Assembly: GCA_016288885.1 (NCBI GenBank)
Contig: JAEFAV010000003.1
Coordinates: forward strand, 62,001-126,000
Length of the DNA stretch: 64,000 nt
Direction: 5' to 3'
DNA from: Saccharofermentans sp.
Lineage (GTDB): Bacteria > Bacillota > Clostridia > Saccharofermentanales > Saccharofermentanaceae
In this document: positions 35,156-43,970 of the stretch, in pieces
How the letters are laid out: each line of letters starts with the position of its first letter
Position numbering within the stretch: position 1 is the first letter of the stretch
Program-made: the position numbers and the translations under genes
Notes under the pieces: generated by a model
The model's input: only the letters and a program-made list of their open reading frames with translations
The model's database searches: none
Told to the model about the DNA's origin: nothing

Positions 35156-35830
35156 TTATTCAGCTATATACTCGCTGTAAGCCTTCTTTATGATGTCCCA
35201 GTCAAGGTCGAATCTTGACATATGCTTAGCGAATGCTGCTTCGACTGCATCCTTGTCATGAGCGGCGATGGCATCAGCTATTGCTTTATGATCGGATACG
35301 AGCTTAACATCCTTGATCGTCTTGAGGGACAAGGATCTTACTCTGTCGAAATGAAGGCTCATGAGACCTACCATATAGAAGCACTGCATCTTGTTGCAGG
35401 CAACATATATCATCTTGTGGAATTCATTATCATAATCCAAAAATTTAGGCGGATCATTCTCGATATAGAACTGCTGAAGCTTGATGTTTGCATAGAGATT
35501 CTGAATGTCCTGCTCGGTGGCAACGTCACAGGCTTCCTTGAGAAGCGCGCCTTCGACTGCGATACGGAGGAACCTGGATTCCTTAATAAGCTCGTAATCG
35601 ATGAGGGAAACGCTGCAGCCCTTTTGGGGAAGGATGTTTACGATCTTGGATTTGGATAATTCAAGGAATGCTTCGTGTACGGGGGTTCTTGAGATGCCAA
35701 GCTGTGTGGCGATCTCCTGTTCTCCGATAAGACTTCCCGGTTTGATTTCCATGTTGATGATGTTGTCTTTTACGATACGAAAAGCATACTCGCGGTTAGG
35801 TTCGAATGTGTTTTTGGGCGTGATGATCAT
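35156..35830 (-). CDS. GntR-family regulator (FadR/FCD type)
   Basis: A 224-residue regulator. The winged helix at about 10-75 reads LIGEQEIATQLGISRTPVHEAFLELSK; an all-helical FCD ligand domain follows (about 85-215) with EFHKMIYVACNK and SDHKAIADAIAAHD holding likely metal and ligand residues. FCD regulators such as UxuR, ExuR and KdgR bind sugar acids. As the third gene of uxuA-uxuB-gntR it is probably the hexuronate repressor acting at the CTAG-type operators. The start follows AAAGGGGA. Confidence 0.87.
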   Translation of the reverse strand: MIITPKNTFEPNREYAFRIVKDNIINMEIKPGSLIGEQEIATQLGISRTPVHEAFLELSKSKIVNILPQKGCSVSLIDYELIKESRFLRIAVEGALLKEACDVATEQDIQNLYANIKLQQFYIENDPPKFLDYDNEFHKMIYVACNKMQCFYMVGLMSLHFDRVRSLSLKTIKDVKLVSDHKAIADAIAAHDKDAVEAAFAKHMSRFDLDWDIIKKAYSEYIAE

Positions 35831-35906
35831 TATGGAAATCCCCTTTAATTAACGAAGTCTATAAAAAAGCTAACATAAAAAATAATTTATGTCCACTTCT
35901 TACATA

Positions 35907-37529
35907 CTAATTAGCAACAGCGTTGTGCAGTGTTTTTCTGACGGCTCCGTTCTCCTTGATAAGATCATCCAGATAACTCTCGATCACGGGTGTAAGGCCC
36001 GTTCTGTTAATGTCGATCCCGAATACGGTCTCATTGGAAAGTATCTTGGAAAGTTTTCCGCAGACGCTTCCGTTCATGCGGTAACTGATGCCGGCAGCTT
36101 TAAGCTCGTTCTGGAAGAAACCTGCCATCGGGTCAGGACTTATCTCAAAAGCAATTCCGTTATCGTCAAACGCAAGAAGGTATCTGAGCCATCCTGCGAT
36201 AACGAGAGGGATAAGTTTCAGTCCGGATAGTTCTTCAGGTTTTTCCGTCAGATAGGAATTCAAAGTGATTCCGAATCTGATCGGGAGTTTCTGGCTGGTA
36301 TCGGTCGCGATCCTTTGAGGTGTGTCGGGGAGGAAAGGATTAGGGAATCTTTCTTCGAGGACTTCCTTAAGGAAATTTTCGGGATTAAGTATTTTCGGAT
36401 CGCATACGACAGGGAGACATTCGTTATAGCCCATCCGTGTGACAAGAGTTCTTAAGTCATCGTCTTGCATCTCATCTGAGATCTTTGTAAACCCGAGAAG
36501 ACATCCGAATATTGCAAGTGAGGTGTGAAGTGGATTAAGGCATGCCGTGACCTTCATTCTCTCTGCTTTGTCTACAGTATCTCTGTCGGTGATGATAACA
36601 CCGCCCTTTTCGAGGGCAGGTCTTCCGTTGGGAAATAGATCTTCGATGACAAGGTATTCGGGAACTTCTGCATTTACGAAAGGTGCTGCAAAGACACCGG
36701 TCGTTGTTTTTACGCTCCTGAGATTCTCGATGCCGAGACCGGTAAGTTTATTCAGGATCTCGTCTGAAGGTCTGGGTGTGATCTTGTCGATCATGCTCCA
36801 GGGGTACGCTATTCGGGATGGATCATTTGCATAATCGCGGAAAGAATCATCAACATAACCCTTACCGGTCCAGGCATCTATTATCTCCAAAACTGATGAT
36901 CTGAGTTTGTCTCCGTTATGACTGCAGTTGTCCATACTGACCAGGGCCAAAGGATATTTGCCTGCTTTGTATCTCTCGAAAAGAAGTGCAGCGATAAAGC
37001 CCATGCATGTAAGCGGATGTGAAGGACCGTTTTCCATATCCTTTGCTGCTGCTTCGTAAAGCTTTCCGTCAGCATCTCTTAACGCATATCCCTTTTCCGT
37101 GATCGTAAATGAAATTATCTGAAGGGAAGGATTCCTTGCTATTTCATTCAGTCTTTGGATATTTGCCGGAATGTCGTAGTTTGCTGCGACAGCTTCAGTG
37201 ATGTTTCCGATTATCTCATAACCGGTATTACCGTCAGGTTTAAGATCGCAGATGATCGAAAGATTGTCGAACGGTTTATATACCCTCTCGAAATTCTCGT
37301 AATCCTGTGTCCCGCAGACTATGATGCCTGTGTCAGTTAAGCCCTGGTTAAGAAGTCTTTGGTTTATCCTTGCGATAAATGCCCGGAATATGTTGCCGCC
37401 GCCGACATGAAGCCACACCGGAGCATCAGTCGTTGCTTTGATGCAGGCATCTATATCATATTCAGGCAAAGTAACGTTTATGCTGTTCCAGAATTCGGTG
37501 TTTTTCAGATTCTCTTTAGACAGGTTCAT
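35907..37529 (-). CDS. uxuB: Fructuronate reductase (mannonate oxidoreductase)
   Basis: A 540-residue member of the mannitol/polyol dehydrogenase family. The N-terminal Rossmann part includes WLHVGGGNIFRAFIARI; the catalytic region includes PWSMIDKITPRPSD, VIEDLFPNGRPALEKGGVII and the family-typical KVTACLNPLHTSLAIFG. It reduces D-fructuronate to D-mannonate with NADH, step two of glucuronate breakdown. It lies between uxuA and gntR and starts after AAAGGAAA. Confidence 0.9.
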   Translation of the reverse strand: MNLSKENLKNTEFWNSINVTLPEYDIDACIKATTDAPVWLHVGGGNIFRAFIARINQRLLNQGLTDTGIIVCGTQDYENFERVYKPFDNLSIICDLKPDGNTGYEIIGNITEAVAANYDIPANIQRLNEIARNPSLQIISFTITEKGYALRDADGKLYEAAAKDMENGPSHPLTCMGFIAALLFERYKAGKYPLALVSMDNCSHNGDKLRSSVLEIIDAWTGKGYVDDSFRDYANDPSRIAYPWSMIDKITPRPSDEILNKLTGLGIENLRSVKTTTGVFAAPFVNAEVPEYLVIEDLFPNGRPALEKGGVIITDRDTVDKAERMKVTACLNPLHTSLAIFGCLLGFTKISDEMQDDDLRTLVTRMGYNECLPVVCDPKILNPENFLKEVLEERFPNPFLPDTPQRIATDTSQKLPIRFGITLNSYLTEKPEELSGLKLIPLVIAGWLRYLLAFDDNGIAFEISPDPMAGFFQNELKAAGISYRMNGSVCGKLSKILSNETVFGIDINRTGLTPVIESYLDDLIKENGAVRKTLHNAVAN

Positions 37530-37561
37530 AATAATTTCCTTTCTAAGTCCTCTTTTCTAAC

Positions 37562-37603
37562 AAAACCGATAACCTTATAAATCGTTATAAGATTATCGGT
37601 TTT
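37562..37603 (-). promoter_or_regulatory. Long hairpin between uxuA and uxuB
   Basis: AAAACCGATAA-c-CTTATAA pairs with TTATAAG-a-TTATCGGTTTT around a 4-base loop, a 19-bp stem with one mismatch. It lies inside the operon and on the minus strand ends in TTTTGTT, so it may be a partial terminator or an mRNA processing or stability element. Confidence 0.6.
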
Positions 37604-37643
37604 GCCGGCGGGGAGGAGTAGTTGCCTTATGAAAACAAATAAG

Positions 37644-38714
37644 TTAACAAAGTTTAGTAACGGCTTCCCATAAACCATTTATATATGTTGCTCCCAAAGC
37701 GCGGTCATAGAGACCATACCCGGGTCTTCCTACTTCATCCCATATCATGCGGCCGTGGTCAGGTCGGATGTAACCGTCAAATCCGTTCTCATAAAGTGCT
37801 TTTACGATGGCAAGCATATCAAGGTCACCGCAGGATGACAGATGTGCAGATTCGTGGAAATCATTTTCAGTATCGTGCTTGACGTTCCTTAAGTGAACGA
37901 AATGAACTTTGCCCATTGAAGTGAAAGTCTTAGCAATATCCGGAACGTCATTATGTATTCCTGCTCCGAGGCTTCCCGTGCAAAGCGTAAGACCGTTTCT
38001 CTTAGAAGTGTTGAGATTCAGATATGTATTAATGGATTCTTTGCTGTTTACGACCTTCGGCAGGTTGAACAGGGGCATCGGAGGATCGTCCGGATGTACT
38101 GCGAAATTGATGTTGCATTCTTCTGCCACCGGTATAACCGCATCGAGGAAATACTTGATGTTCTTAAAGTAGTCTTCAGATGACATATTCTGATAGAACT
38201 TGATGTCCTCGGCCATCTGCGCGAACCTCTCGGGTTCCCAGCCGGGAAGGCTGAAATTATGTGATCCGTCGATCATAGAAGAAGTGATCTTCTCAAGGGT
38301 AAGATTCATTGCTACGCTGTGACTGTATGCCATGGCGTTGCTTCCGTCGGGAAGTTCCTTGGCAAGATTGCTTCTGTACCAGTCCATGACTGGCATGAAG
38401 TTATAGCAGATGCACTTAACGCCGGCTTTGGAAAGATTTCTCATCGATTCTATGTAGTTATCAATGAGCATATCTCTTGAAGGGAGGCCCTTCTTTATGT
38501 CTTCATGAATATTTAGGCTTTCGATGACTTCCATCTCAAGACCGTATGAATTGATCTCATCTTTTACAAGATTGATCTCATCCATAGTCCAGACATCACC
38601 AACAGGGATCCTGGTAAGATGCGTGGCTACGCCGCTGACTCCCGGAATCTGTCTTATCTGCTTAAGGGTTACGCTGTCATCACCGTAAGGAAACCACCGT
38701 AAAACCAATTTCAT
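37644..38714 (-). CDS. uxuA: Mannonate dehydratase
   Basis: About 356 residues, normal for UxuA. Family features include KLVLRWFPYGDDSVTLKQIRQIPGVSGVATHL at the N-terminus, NINFAVHPDDPPMPLFNLPKVV, LCTGSLGAG, VHFVHLRNVK and GYIRPDHGRMIW, which carry the metal-binding and catalytic residues. It dehydrates D-mannonate to 2-keto-3-deoxygluconate. I chose the ATG at 38714 over the upstream TTG because GGTGG is well spaced for it. It is the first gene of the uxuA-uxuB-gntR operon. Confidence 0.9.
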   Translation of the reverse strand: MKLVLRWFPYGDDSVTLKQIRQIPGVSGVATHLTRIPVGDVWTMDEINLVKDEINSYGLEMEVIESLNIHEDIKKGLPSRDMLIDNYIESMRNLSKAGVKCICYNFMPVMDWYRSNLAKELPDGSNAMAYSHSVAMNLTLEKITSSMIDGSHNFSLPGWEPERFAQMAEDIKFYQNMSSEDYFKNIKYFLDAVIPVAEECNINFAVHPDDPPMPLFNLPKVVNSKESINTYLNLNTSKRNGLTLCTGSLGAGIHNDVPDIAKTFTSMGKVHFVHLRNVKHDTENDFHESAHLSSCGDLDMLAIVKALYENGFDGYIRPDHGRMIWDEVGRPGYGLYDRALGATYINGLWEAVTKLC

Positions 38715-38780
38715 GCACAATTACCACCGAAAAAAGACTGAAAAGAGAATATCGTGATAATACTCAATTCTCATTATGCC

Positions 38781-38796
38781 TACTAGCATACTAGTA
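38781..38796. promoter_or_regulatory. Operator overlapping the uxuA -10 box
   Basis: TACTAG-cata-CTAGTA is a 16-bp palindrome with perfect 6-base arms. It covers the uxuA -10 box, as a repressor site would, and is the best candidate for the GntR protein. Confidence 0.65.
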
Positions 38797-38813
38797 AACT
38801 TGTTCTCTGTCAA
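38785..38813 (-). promoter_or_regulatory. uxuA operon promoter
   Basis: On the minus strand TTGACA (38813-38808) and TATGCT (38790-38785) are separated by 17 bp, close to sigma-A consensus. Confidence 0.75.
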
Positions 38814-38967
38814 TAGAACATGACATATTGAAATGTTAACTCTTATTAAGGGTCATAACTACCCTTCAAAATATAGCAAAATAGGGGAGGAATATTGAAT
38901 TTGTCATTGTTTTTCCAATGGATTTGAGCACTTATGTTTAGTGGTGCATAAAAACCGGAAAGGATGA

Positions 38968-39339
38968 TCATTCTTCTCCGGAAATAATATTCTCTGTCTG
39001 CTCCGTCTTCCGTGACTTTGGCTTGAACAGTCTGAACAGGAGCGGGATAAATACGATAAAGCCGAGTGACTTTATTACTTCTTCCAAAGAAGCAAAGTAG
39101 AGTGTTCCAATCTCATATGATTCTTCTGTAACTATCGTCATGTTGGTGCATGTCTTCATTAATGAGTAGAAGAGCAGTCCGACGATTATGAGGGCTGTTG
39201 ATATTATTGTCGTCTTTACGGGAATGACTTCATATTTATCCGGATTAAGTTTTTTAGCACTTATGAATATTCCGATGAAGACAAGTGCTGCTGCAACGAT
39301 GCCGGAGAACAGCTGGATGTAGTTAAGATATTCAGTCAT
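38968..39339 (-). CDS. Small membrane protein, unknown function
   Basis: A 123-residue protein with three predicted helices (about 10-30, 43-63 and 82-105) and a charged tail. I recognise no family. It overlaps the end of the YesL-like gene by eight bases and is surely cotranscribed with it. A helper role in the same transport locus is possible; nothing in the sequence shows it. Confidence 0.7.
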   Translation of the reverse strand: MTEYLNYIQLFSGIVAAALVFIGIFISAKKLNPDKYEVIPVKTTIISTALIIVGLLFYSLMKTCTNMTIVTEESYEIGTLYFASLEEVIKSLGFIVFIPLLFRLFKPKSRKTEQTENIISGEE

Positions 39340-40024
39340 AAGCTTCCTCTCCGGTGCTGCTTATATCTGAAAGATCAGATGCTTCGTTTTTTTCTCCGCG
39401 GGATTTTTCGACGCTTACAGCAGCATCAAAAGCCTTTTCGGTTATCATCTGGCAAAGGTATGTTGCGCATGCGGGAATAACCAGTGCAGACGGAGGAAAG
39501 CCTATGCTTATTGCGATCGCAAGGATTACTATAAGCCAAATGAGGATTATCTTCGGGAAGTTTATCATTGAGAGCGTGAAGCTGTTTTTGATCGTTGCCT
39601 TAATGCTGTTATTGAATCTTGCCATCAGGGGATATACGAAAGGCATTGTGAAGATGACCGGAAGCAGGGGAAATAATGATACGATCATGTACCAGTCCGG
39701 GAGTTTTACGTCGCCCCAGCCGAAGAGAGCAAAGTAGATGTTAAATCCGACAACAGCACAATATGCAGAGTAGATGAGATGAATTATTATTCCGTTTTTA
39801 AGATTGTCTTTAAGAGAGTGAATGAAGTCTTTACTTATGTTATCGATTTTCTTATAGTATTTGCGATATACGGTGTAATATAAAGCCGTAACCGAAGCTC
39901 CTATGGTAACTACGGGAAGACAAAATAACAGGAACAGGACAGAGATGATAACAACATCTCCTACTGCTTTAGCAGCTCTGTAGAGCCAGCTGTTTGTAAT
40001 GTGGTCAAAAGATCTCTTTGCCAT
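39332..40024 (-). CDS. YesL-like DUF624 membrane protein
   Basis: A 230-residue protein with about five helices and the DUF624 hallmark near the N-terminus, FLLFCLPVVTIGASVTALYYTVYRKY. YesL-type proteins are found next to Lpl/Yes-type sugar ABC transporters for pectin and xylan fragments, as here; their molecular role is unknown. It is transcribed divergently from the esterase gene, sharing a 115-base control region with one operator. Confidence 0.82.
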   Translation of the reverse strand: MAKRSFDHITNSWLYRAAKAVGDVVIISVLFLLFCLPVVTIGASVTALYYTVYRKYYKKIDNISKDFIHSLKDNLKNGIIIHLIYSAYCAVVGFNIYFALFGWGDVKLPDWYMIVSLFPLLPVIFTMPFVYPLMARFNNSIKATIKNSFTLSMINFPKIILIWLIVILAIAISIGFPPSALVIPACATYLCQMITEKAFDAAVSVEKSRGEKNEASDLSDISSTGEEAYD

Positions 40025-40044
40025 ATTATCTTCCTCGATTGTCA

Positions 40045-40073
40045 GTATAAGAGTAATGTGGACGACTTGTCAA
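40045..40073 (-). promoter_or_regulatory. Promoter of the yesL-like operon
   Basis: On the minus strand TTGACA (40073-40068) and TTATAC (40050-40045) are 17 bp apart. It overlaps the -35 box of the divergent esterase promoter and touches the operator at 40074. Confidence 0.65.
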
Positions 40074-40095
40074 CTAGAATGTTAGACTATATGAT
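40067..40095 (+). promoter_or_regulatory. Promoter of the esterase gene
   Basis: TTGTCA (40067-40072) and TATGAT (40090-40095) with a 17-bp spacer. The shared operator lies inside the spacer. Confidence 0.7.
40074..40085. promoter_or_regulatory. CTAG-type operator between divergent promoters
   Basis: CTAGAATGTTAG sits in the spacer of the esterase promoter and against the -35 box of the divergent yesL-like promoter. It matches the pattern of the uxuA, lplB and kdgA sites. Confidence 0.55.
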
Positions 40096-40139
40096 TATAT
40101 ACAGACATAAACGTCTCTAAAGGAAGGATGGCTAAGATC

Positions 40140-41657
40140 ATGACTGCTACAAAACTGCTTGGAATATATTCAGACGGAATGGTTCTTCAAAGAAATAAAG
40201 AATTGATAATAGAAGGTTTCGAGAGTTCAAAAAGCGAAGTGGTCATTACACTTGCAGGCAATTCTGTCACGGCTGAAGTTGAGGACGGATCGTTCAAAGC
40301 CGTTTTCCCTCCGATGGATGTGATTTTCGATACCGAGCTTAAAGTCGAAGGCACTGATGTGATCACCATAAAAGACGTATGTATAGGTGACGTTTATATG
40401 CTCGCGGGTCAGTCCAACATGGAGCTTCCCGTCATAAGAACGATCGACCTCAATAAAGAGGAGATAGAGGCCAAGGATTATCCTTATGTAAGACAGTACA
40501 GACTGACCCCTGATCTTGAGATTCCGCTTAAGGGTGAAGAGCCGTTCTGCACGCTTCCGGAGAACAACTGGATCAAAGCATGCGGAACCGGTAAGGATGA
40601 GATCAGCGCCATCGGTTTTTATGCAGCGAAAAGGATCTTCGAAGCGAAGAATGTTCCCGTCGGTCTGATCCTTACAGCCCAGGGCGGTGCCAACATCGAA
40701 TCCTTTATGTGCGAAGAGGATCTTTTCGAGACCGGAACAAAGGATGATGATATCGATCCGTTCAGAGGCAAGGGCGTTCTTAAAGCTTATGTCGATGAAG
40801 GAAATCAGAAGGTCGTTAAGTGGCGCGAAAATACCGTCGACAAAGATTTCTCCATAGAAGAAGCATTGGCAGACGGTGTAAATGTAAAGATGCCGTGCAT
40901 AGTCGGTGATAATCTTTTCGGAAGTGTCTGGTTTGCAAAAGAATTCGATCTGGAGAAGATCCCGGAAGGCACATGTATGCTCAGAATAGGTGATCTGATT
41001 GATGCTGATGTTACATATTTAAACGGTGTTGAAGTCGGCAGAACCGAATACCAGTATCCTCCGCGGAAATATGTCTTCGACAGTTCGCTGCTGAAAACAG
41101 GTAAGAATACGATTTGGATAAGACTGATCATTGAGAATGGTGCAGGAGGTTTTGTTCCCGGACATCCTTACCGTCTTGAAACATCTTCCGGAAACATCGA
41201 TCTTACCGGAGAATGGAAGATGGTTACCGAGAAGATAACCGAGAAGTTCGTTGGAAATAAAATGGCTCAGAACATTCCTTCATCACTATACTATGCAAGC
41301 ATTATCACTCTGAAGAATATTAACATTTCCCAGATATGGTGGTGCCAGGGTGAATCCAACGCGGAATTCCCTGAAGGTTATGATAAGAAGATGATCCTTA
41401 TGTTTAAGAAGATGCGTGAGATCTTCGGAGAAGTTCCGGTGGTAATGGTCAGGATCGCTGATTACATCAATCCGCTCAGAGATACAACTGTACCTGAAGG
41501 ATGGAAGCAGATTCAAAAACTTCAGGATGATGCACCAACCTATATTAGCAACGTAAAAGTCGTAAACAGTCCTTGCCCTGATCCGATATATGAACTTCAC
41601 CCCCAGAACAAGAGCAGTATAGGAGCTGACGTGGCTGAAGCTTCAATGCAGTTTTAA
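40140..41657 (+). CDS. Sialate O-acetylesterase-family (SASA) esterase
   Basis: About 505 residues of an SGNH/SASA esterase. The nucleophile block is YMLAGQSNMELPV (Ser92), a second block is WWCQGESNA and the C-terminal His is in YELHPQNKSS. An inserted beta domain (about residues 240-340) is usual in this family. No signal peptide is visible, so it probably removes acetyl groups from imported oligosaccharides, perhaps acetylated glucuronoxylan fragments given the neighbours. I use the second ATG because the first directly abuts the AGGAAGG ribosome binding site. Confidence 0.82.
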   Translation: MTATKLLGIYSDGMVLQRNKELIIEGFESSKSEVVITLAGNSVTAEVEDGSFKAVFPPMDVIFDTELKVEGTDVITIKDVCIGDVYMLAGQSNMELPVIRTIDLNKEEIEAKDYPYVRQYRLTPDLEIPLKGEEPFCTLPENNWIKACGTGKDEISAIGFYAAKRIFEAKNVPVGLILTAQGGANIESFMCEEDLFETGTKDDDIDPFRGKGVLKAYVDEGNQKVVKWRENTVDKDFSIEEALADGVNVKMPCIVGDNLFGSVWFAKEFDLEKIPEGTCMLRIGDLIDADVTYLNGVEVGRTEYQYPPRKYVFDSSLLKTGKNTIWIRLIIENGAGGFVPGHPYRLETSSGNIDLTGEWKMVTEKITEKFVGNKMAQNIPSSLYYASIITLKNINISQIWWCQGESNAEFPEGYDKKMILMFKKMREIFGEVPVVMVRIADYINPLRDTTVPEGWKQIQKLQDDAPTYISNVKVVNSPCPDPIYELHPQNKSSIGADVAEASMQF

Positions 41658-41684
41658 TATATTCAATAATTTTACTTAATAATT

Positions 41685-41728
41685 CCCTGCGAATTTCACG
41701 GCATAGCGTGAACTTTGCAGGGATTTTT
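41685..41728 (+). terminator. Terminator after the esterase gene
   Basis: CCCTGCGAATTTCACG (41685-41700) pairs with CGTGAACTTTGCAGGG (41707-41722), a 16-bp stem with one mismatch and one wobble, followed by ATTTTT. It begins the 313-base gap before lplB; the rest of the gap holds a palindrome, an operator, a promoter and a leader hairpin. Confidence 0.85.
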
Positions 41729-41754
41729 CATGATTTTCGAAAAAATACACGATG

Positions 41755-41778
41755 TTTTTCACGACACGTCGTGAAAAA
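41755..41778. promoter_or_regulatory. Perfect 24-bp inverted repeat
   Basis: TTTTTCACGAC-ac-GTCGTGAAAAA has perfect 11-base arms. Directly after it, ATGCCGTGAAAT (41778-41789) is complementary to ATTTCACGGCAT (41693-41704) inside the preceding terminator. It may be an operator, or RNA that competes with terminator folding. Confidence 0.5.
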
Positions 41779-41835
41779 TGCCGTGAAATCCCAACGATGT
41801 GAAAGTCTTTTATCCGAATCGCACAAATTCGCACG

Positions 41836-41847
41836 CTAGAATGGTAG
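41836..41847. promoter_or_regulatory. CTAG-type operator upstream of lplB
   Basis: CTAGAATGGTAG ends eight bases before the lplB -35 box and matches the sites near uxuA, the esterase and kdgA. Confidence 0.5.
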
Positions 41848-41854
41848 AAGTCTA

Positions 41855-41883
41855 TTGACATATCACTAACGTGGTGATAATCT
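41855..41883 (+). promoter_or_regulatory. lplBCA promoter with internal inverted repeat
   Basis: TTGACA (41855-41860) is followed at 17 bp by TAATCT. TATCAC (41861-41866) and GTGATA (41874-41879) lie between and over the boxes as an inverted repeat, a likely second operator. Confidence 0.6.
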
Positions 41884-41896
41884 CATATCATCGCAA

Positions 41897-41933
41897 CTAA
41901 CATGCAAGCATACAAGAACGCTTGATAAGTTAG
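41897..41933 (+). promoter_or_regulatory. Leader hairpin before lplB
   Basis: CTAAC (41897-41901) pairs with GTTAG (41929-41933), and inside it CAAGC (41905-41909) pairs with GCTTG (41920-41924). This would form a two-step stem in the 5' leader. Confidence 0.35.
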
Positions 41934-41970
41934 CATTTTACATCATTAAGGTCTCAAGGGGTTAACCAAG

Positions 41971-42939
41971 ATGGGTAAGAAAGAACAGATTGCACAGGTT
42001 ACCGAGTGGTCTCCCAAGGAAATCTCTGCTCGTGAAAGAATCACAAAAGATGTCAGGGTTAACTGGCAGCTTTATGCTATGTTTTTACTTCCCGTTATCT
42101 ACTACATTATCTTCAGATATATCCCGATGTTTGGTAACATCCTTGCTTTCCGTAAGTACAATCCGGGCGGAAGCATCTTCGGTCAGGGACCTCTGACATT
42201 AAAGTATTTCAAGCAGTTCATAACTGCAAAACCGTTCTGGCAGGCATTCTCGAATACGCTGATCCTTAACGGTCTTTACCTTCTTTTCAGATTTCCGCTC
42301 ACGCTGATCTTTGCCCTGCTTTTAAACGAGATCAAAAATCTTCACTGGAAGAAGTTCGTGCAGACTGTTTCTTATCTTCCACACTTCATATCCATGGTCA
42401 TCGTTTGCGGAATGGTCAAAGAACTTCTCTCGACACACGGTCCGATCAATGACCTTATCTTTAAGTTAGGCGGTGAGAAGATCAGCTTTATTTCGCTTGC
42501 AGAATGGTTCAGAACCATCTTCGTGACATCTGGCATATGGCAGAGCCTGGGCTGGGGCACGATACTTTATCTCGCAGCAATGTCCGGTATTAATCCTTCG
42601 CTTTATGAGGCTGCCACGGTTGACGGAGCTTCGCATTTCCAGCAGGTAATGCACGTTACCATTCCTTGTATTCTTCCTACAATTGCTACACTTCTTATTC
42701 TTGATATCGGCGGACTTGTAGGTTCAGGCGGAGCTTTCGAGAAAGTATATCTGCTCTACAGTCCGATGACTTATGAGACAAGTGATATCGTTTCGACATA
42801 CGTATTCAGAATGGGTGTCGAATCGGGAAGCATTAACTTTGCGACGGCTGTAGGTCTGTTCGAAGGATTGATAAATCTTGTTCTTCTTACATGCGCAAAC
42901 TTTGTATCACGCAAAGTAGCCAAGACGAGTCTGTGGTAA
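41971..42939 (+). CDS. lplB: Aldouronate-type ABC transporter permease
   Basis: A 322-residue permease with six helices and the binding-protein-dependent EAA loop (YEAATVDGASHFQQVMHVTIPCILP) that docks the ATPase. It starts like LplB/YtcQ-group permeases (MFLLPVIYYIIFRYIPMFGNILAFRKY). It works with LplC and LplA to import oligosaccharides, most likely aldouronates. No ATPase gene lies nearby; such systems use a shared MsmX-type ATPase. AAGGGG precedes the start. Confidence 0.88.
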   Translation: MGKKEQIAQVTEWSPKEISARERITKDVRVNWQLYAMFLLPVIYYIIFRYIPMFGNILAFRKYNPGGSIFGQGPLTLKYFKQFITAKPFWQAFSNTLILNGLYLLFRFPLTLIFALLLNEIKNLHWKKFVQTVSYLPHFISMVIVCGMVKELLSTHGPINDLIFKLGGEKISFISLAEWFRTIFVTSGIWQSLGWGTILYLAAMSGINPSLYEAATVDGASHFQQVMHVTIPCILPTIATLLILDIGGLVGSGGAFEKVYLLYSPMTYETSDIVSTYVFRMGVESGSINFATAVGLFEGLINLVLLTCANFVSRKVAKTSLW

Positions 42940-42951
42940 GGAGGGATCAGA

Positions 42952-43905
42952 ATGAGTACTATAGATAATTCGACTCCTGAGATCCATATTCATAATCCGA
43001 AGAACCAGATCAAAGAATCCAAGGGATATAGGGTATTCACGGTTTTCAATACCATCATAATGATATTGATCTCATTTGCTACTCTTTATCCTTTCCTCTA
43101 TCTCGTCTCACAGTCTTTCTCTTCGGATCAGGCTATTTTTGCCGGACACACCGGACTTATTCCTGAAGGGTTTAATGTCGATACATATATTTATGTTATT
43201 ACTCGAAATCCGATCGCACCTTTTCCGAAGCTTTTCCCGGATCTTAAGATCCCTGAGTTTATCGTTTACTACATGAACACGGTTTTCTATACGCTGGTAG
43301 GAACGGTATTATCACTTTTCTTCTCATCGATCCTTGCATATCCGCTCTCGAAAACGAATCTCAAGGTTAACAAGTTCCTTTCACCGTTCATCATCTTTAC
43401 GATGTATTTTGGCGGCGGACTTATCGCAAACTACGTTTTGATCTTAAGGCTCGGACTTAAGAATTCGATGTGGGGCTTCATTCTCCCGATGCTCATCAGC
43501 ACATATTACGTAATCCTCATGAGATCATTCTTCATGAGCATTCCGAAAGATCTTGAAGAAGCAGGCGAGATCGACGGCCTTAACAAGTGGGGCGTTTTCT
43601 GGTTTATCGCAAGACCTCTTTCCACACCGATAATTGCAACGATGACATTGTTCTATGCGGTCATGTATTGGAACAACTGGTTCAATGCAAAACTATACCT
43701 GCAGGACAAGGTAAAGTGGCCGGTCGCATATTTTCTCCAGACGATCATAAGAGGTGCAGGTTCGTCTGATCCTGACGCCCAGAATATGACTGCAAACATC
43801 AAATCCTGCGCAATGGTCCTTACGGTCCTTCCGATCATATGCGTATATCCGTTCATCCAAAAATACTACGTGCAGGGCATGATGCTCGGCGGCGTAAAGG
43901 AATGA
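42952..43905 (+). CDS. lplC: Aldouronate-type ABC transporter permease
   Basis: A 317-residue permease of the LplC/YtcP group with six helices and the EAA loop EEAGEIDGLNKWGVFWFIARPLSTP. The C-terminal YVQGMMLGGVKE is a family signature. It starts 12 bases after lplB behind GGAGG and pairs with LplB as the membrane channel. Confidence 0.88.
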   Translation: MSTIDNSTPEIHIHNPKNQIKESKGYRVFTVFNTIIMILISFATLYPFLYLVSQSFSSDQAIFAGHTGLIPEGFNVDTYIYVITRNPIAPFPKLFPDLKIPEFIVYYMNTVFYTLVGTVLSLFFSSILAYPLSKTNLKVNKFLSPFIIFTMYFGGGLIANYVLILRLGLKNSMWGFILPMLISTYYVILMRSFFMSIPKDLEEAGEIDGLNKWGVFWFIARPLSTPIIATMTLFYAVMYWNNWFNAKLYLQDKVKWPVAYFLQTIIRGAGSSDPDAQNMTANIKSCAMVLTVLPIICVYPFIQKYYVQGMMLGGVKE

Positions 43906-43970
43906 TCAATTTGTGCTACAGGGGTAACCCACGGCAATAGAAAAATGAAACAAAAAGAAAGGAAACAGTT

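Noticed and set aside
35222-35659. 145-residue plus-strand ORF
   Set aside because: It lies wholly antisense to the gntR gene, whose domains are clear.
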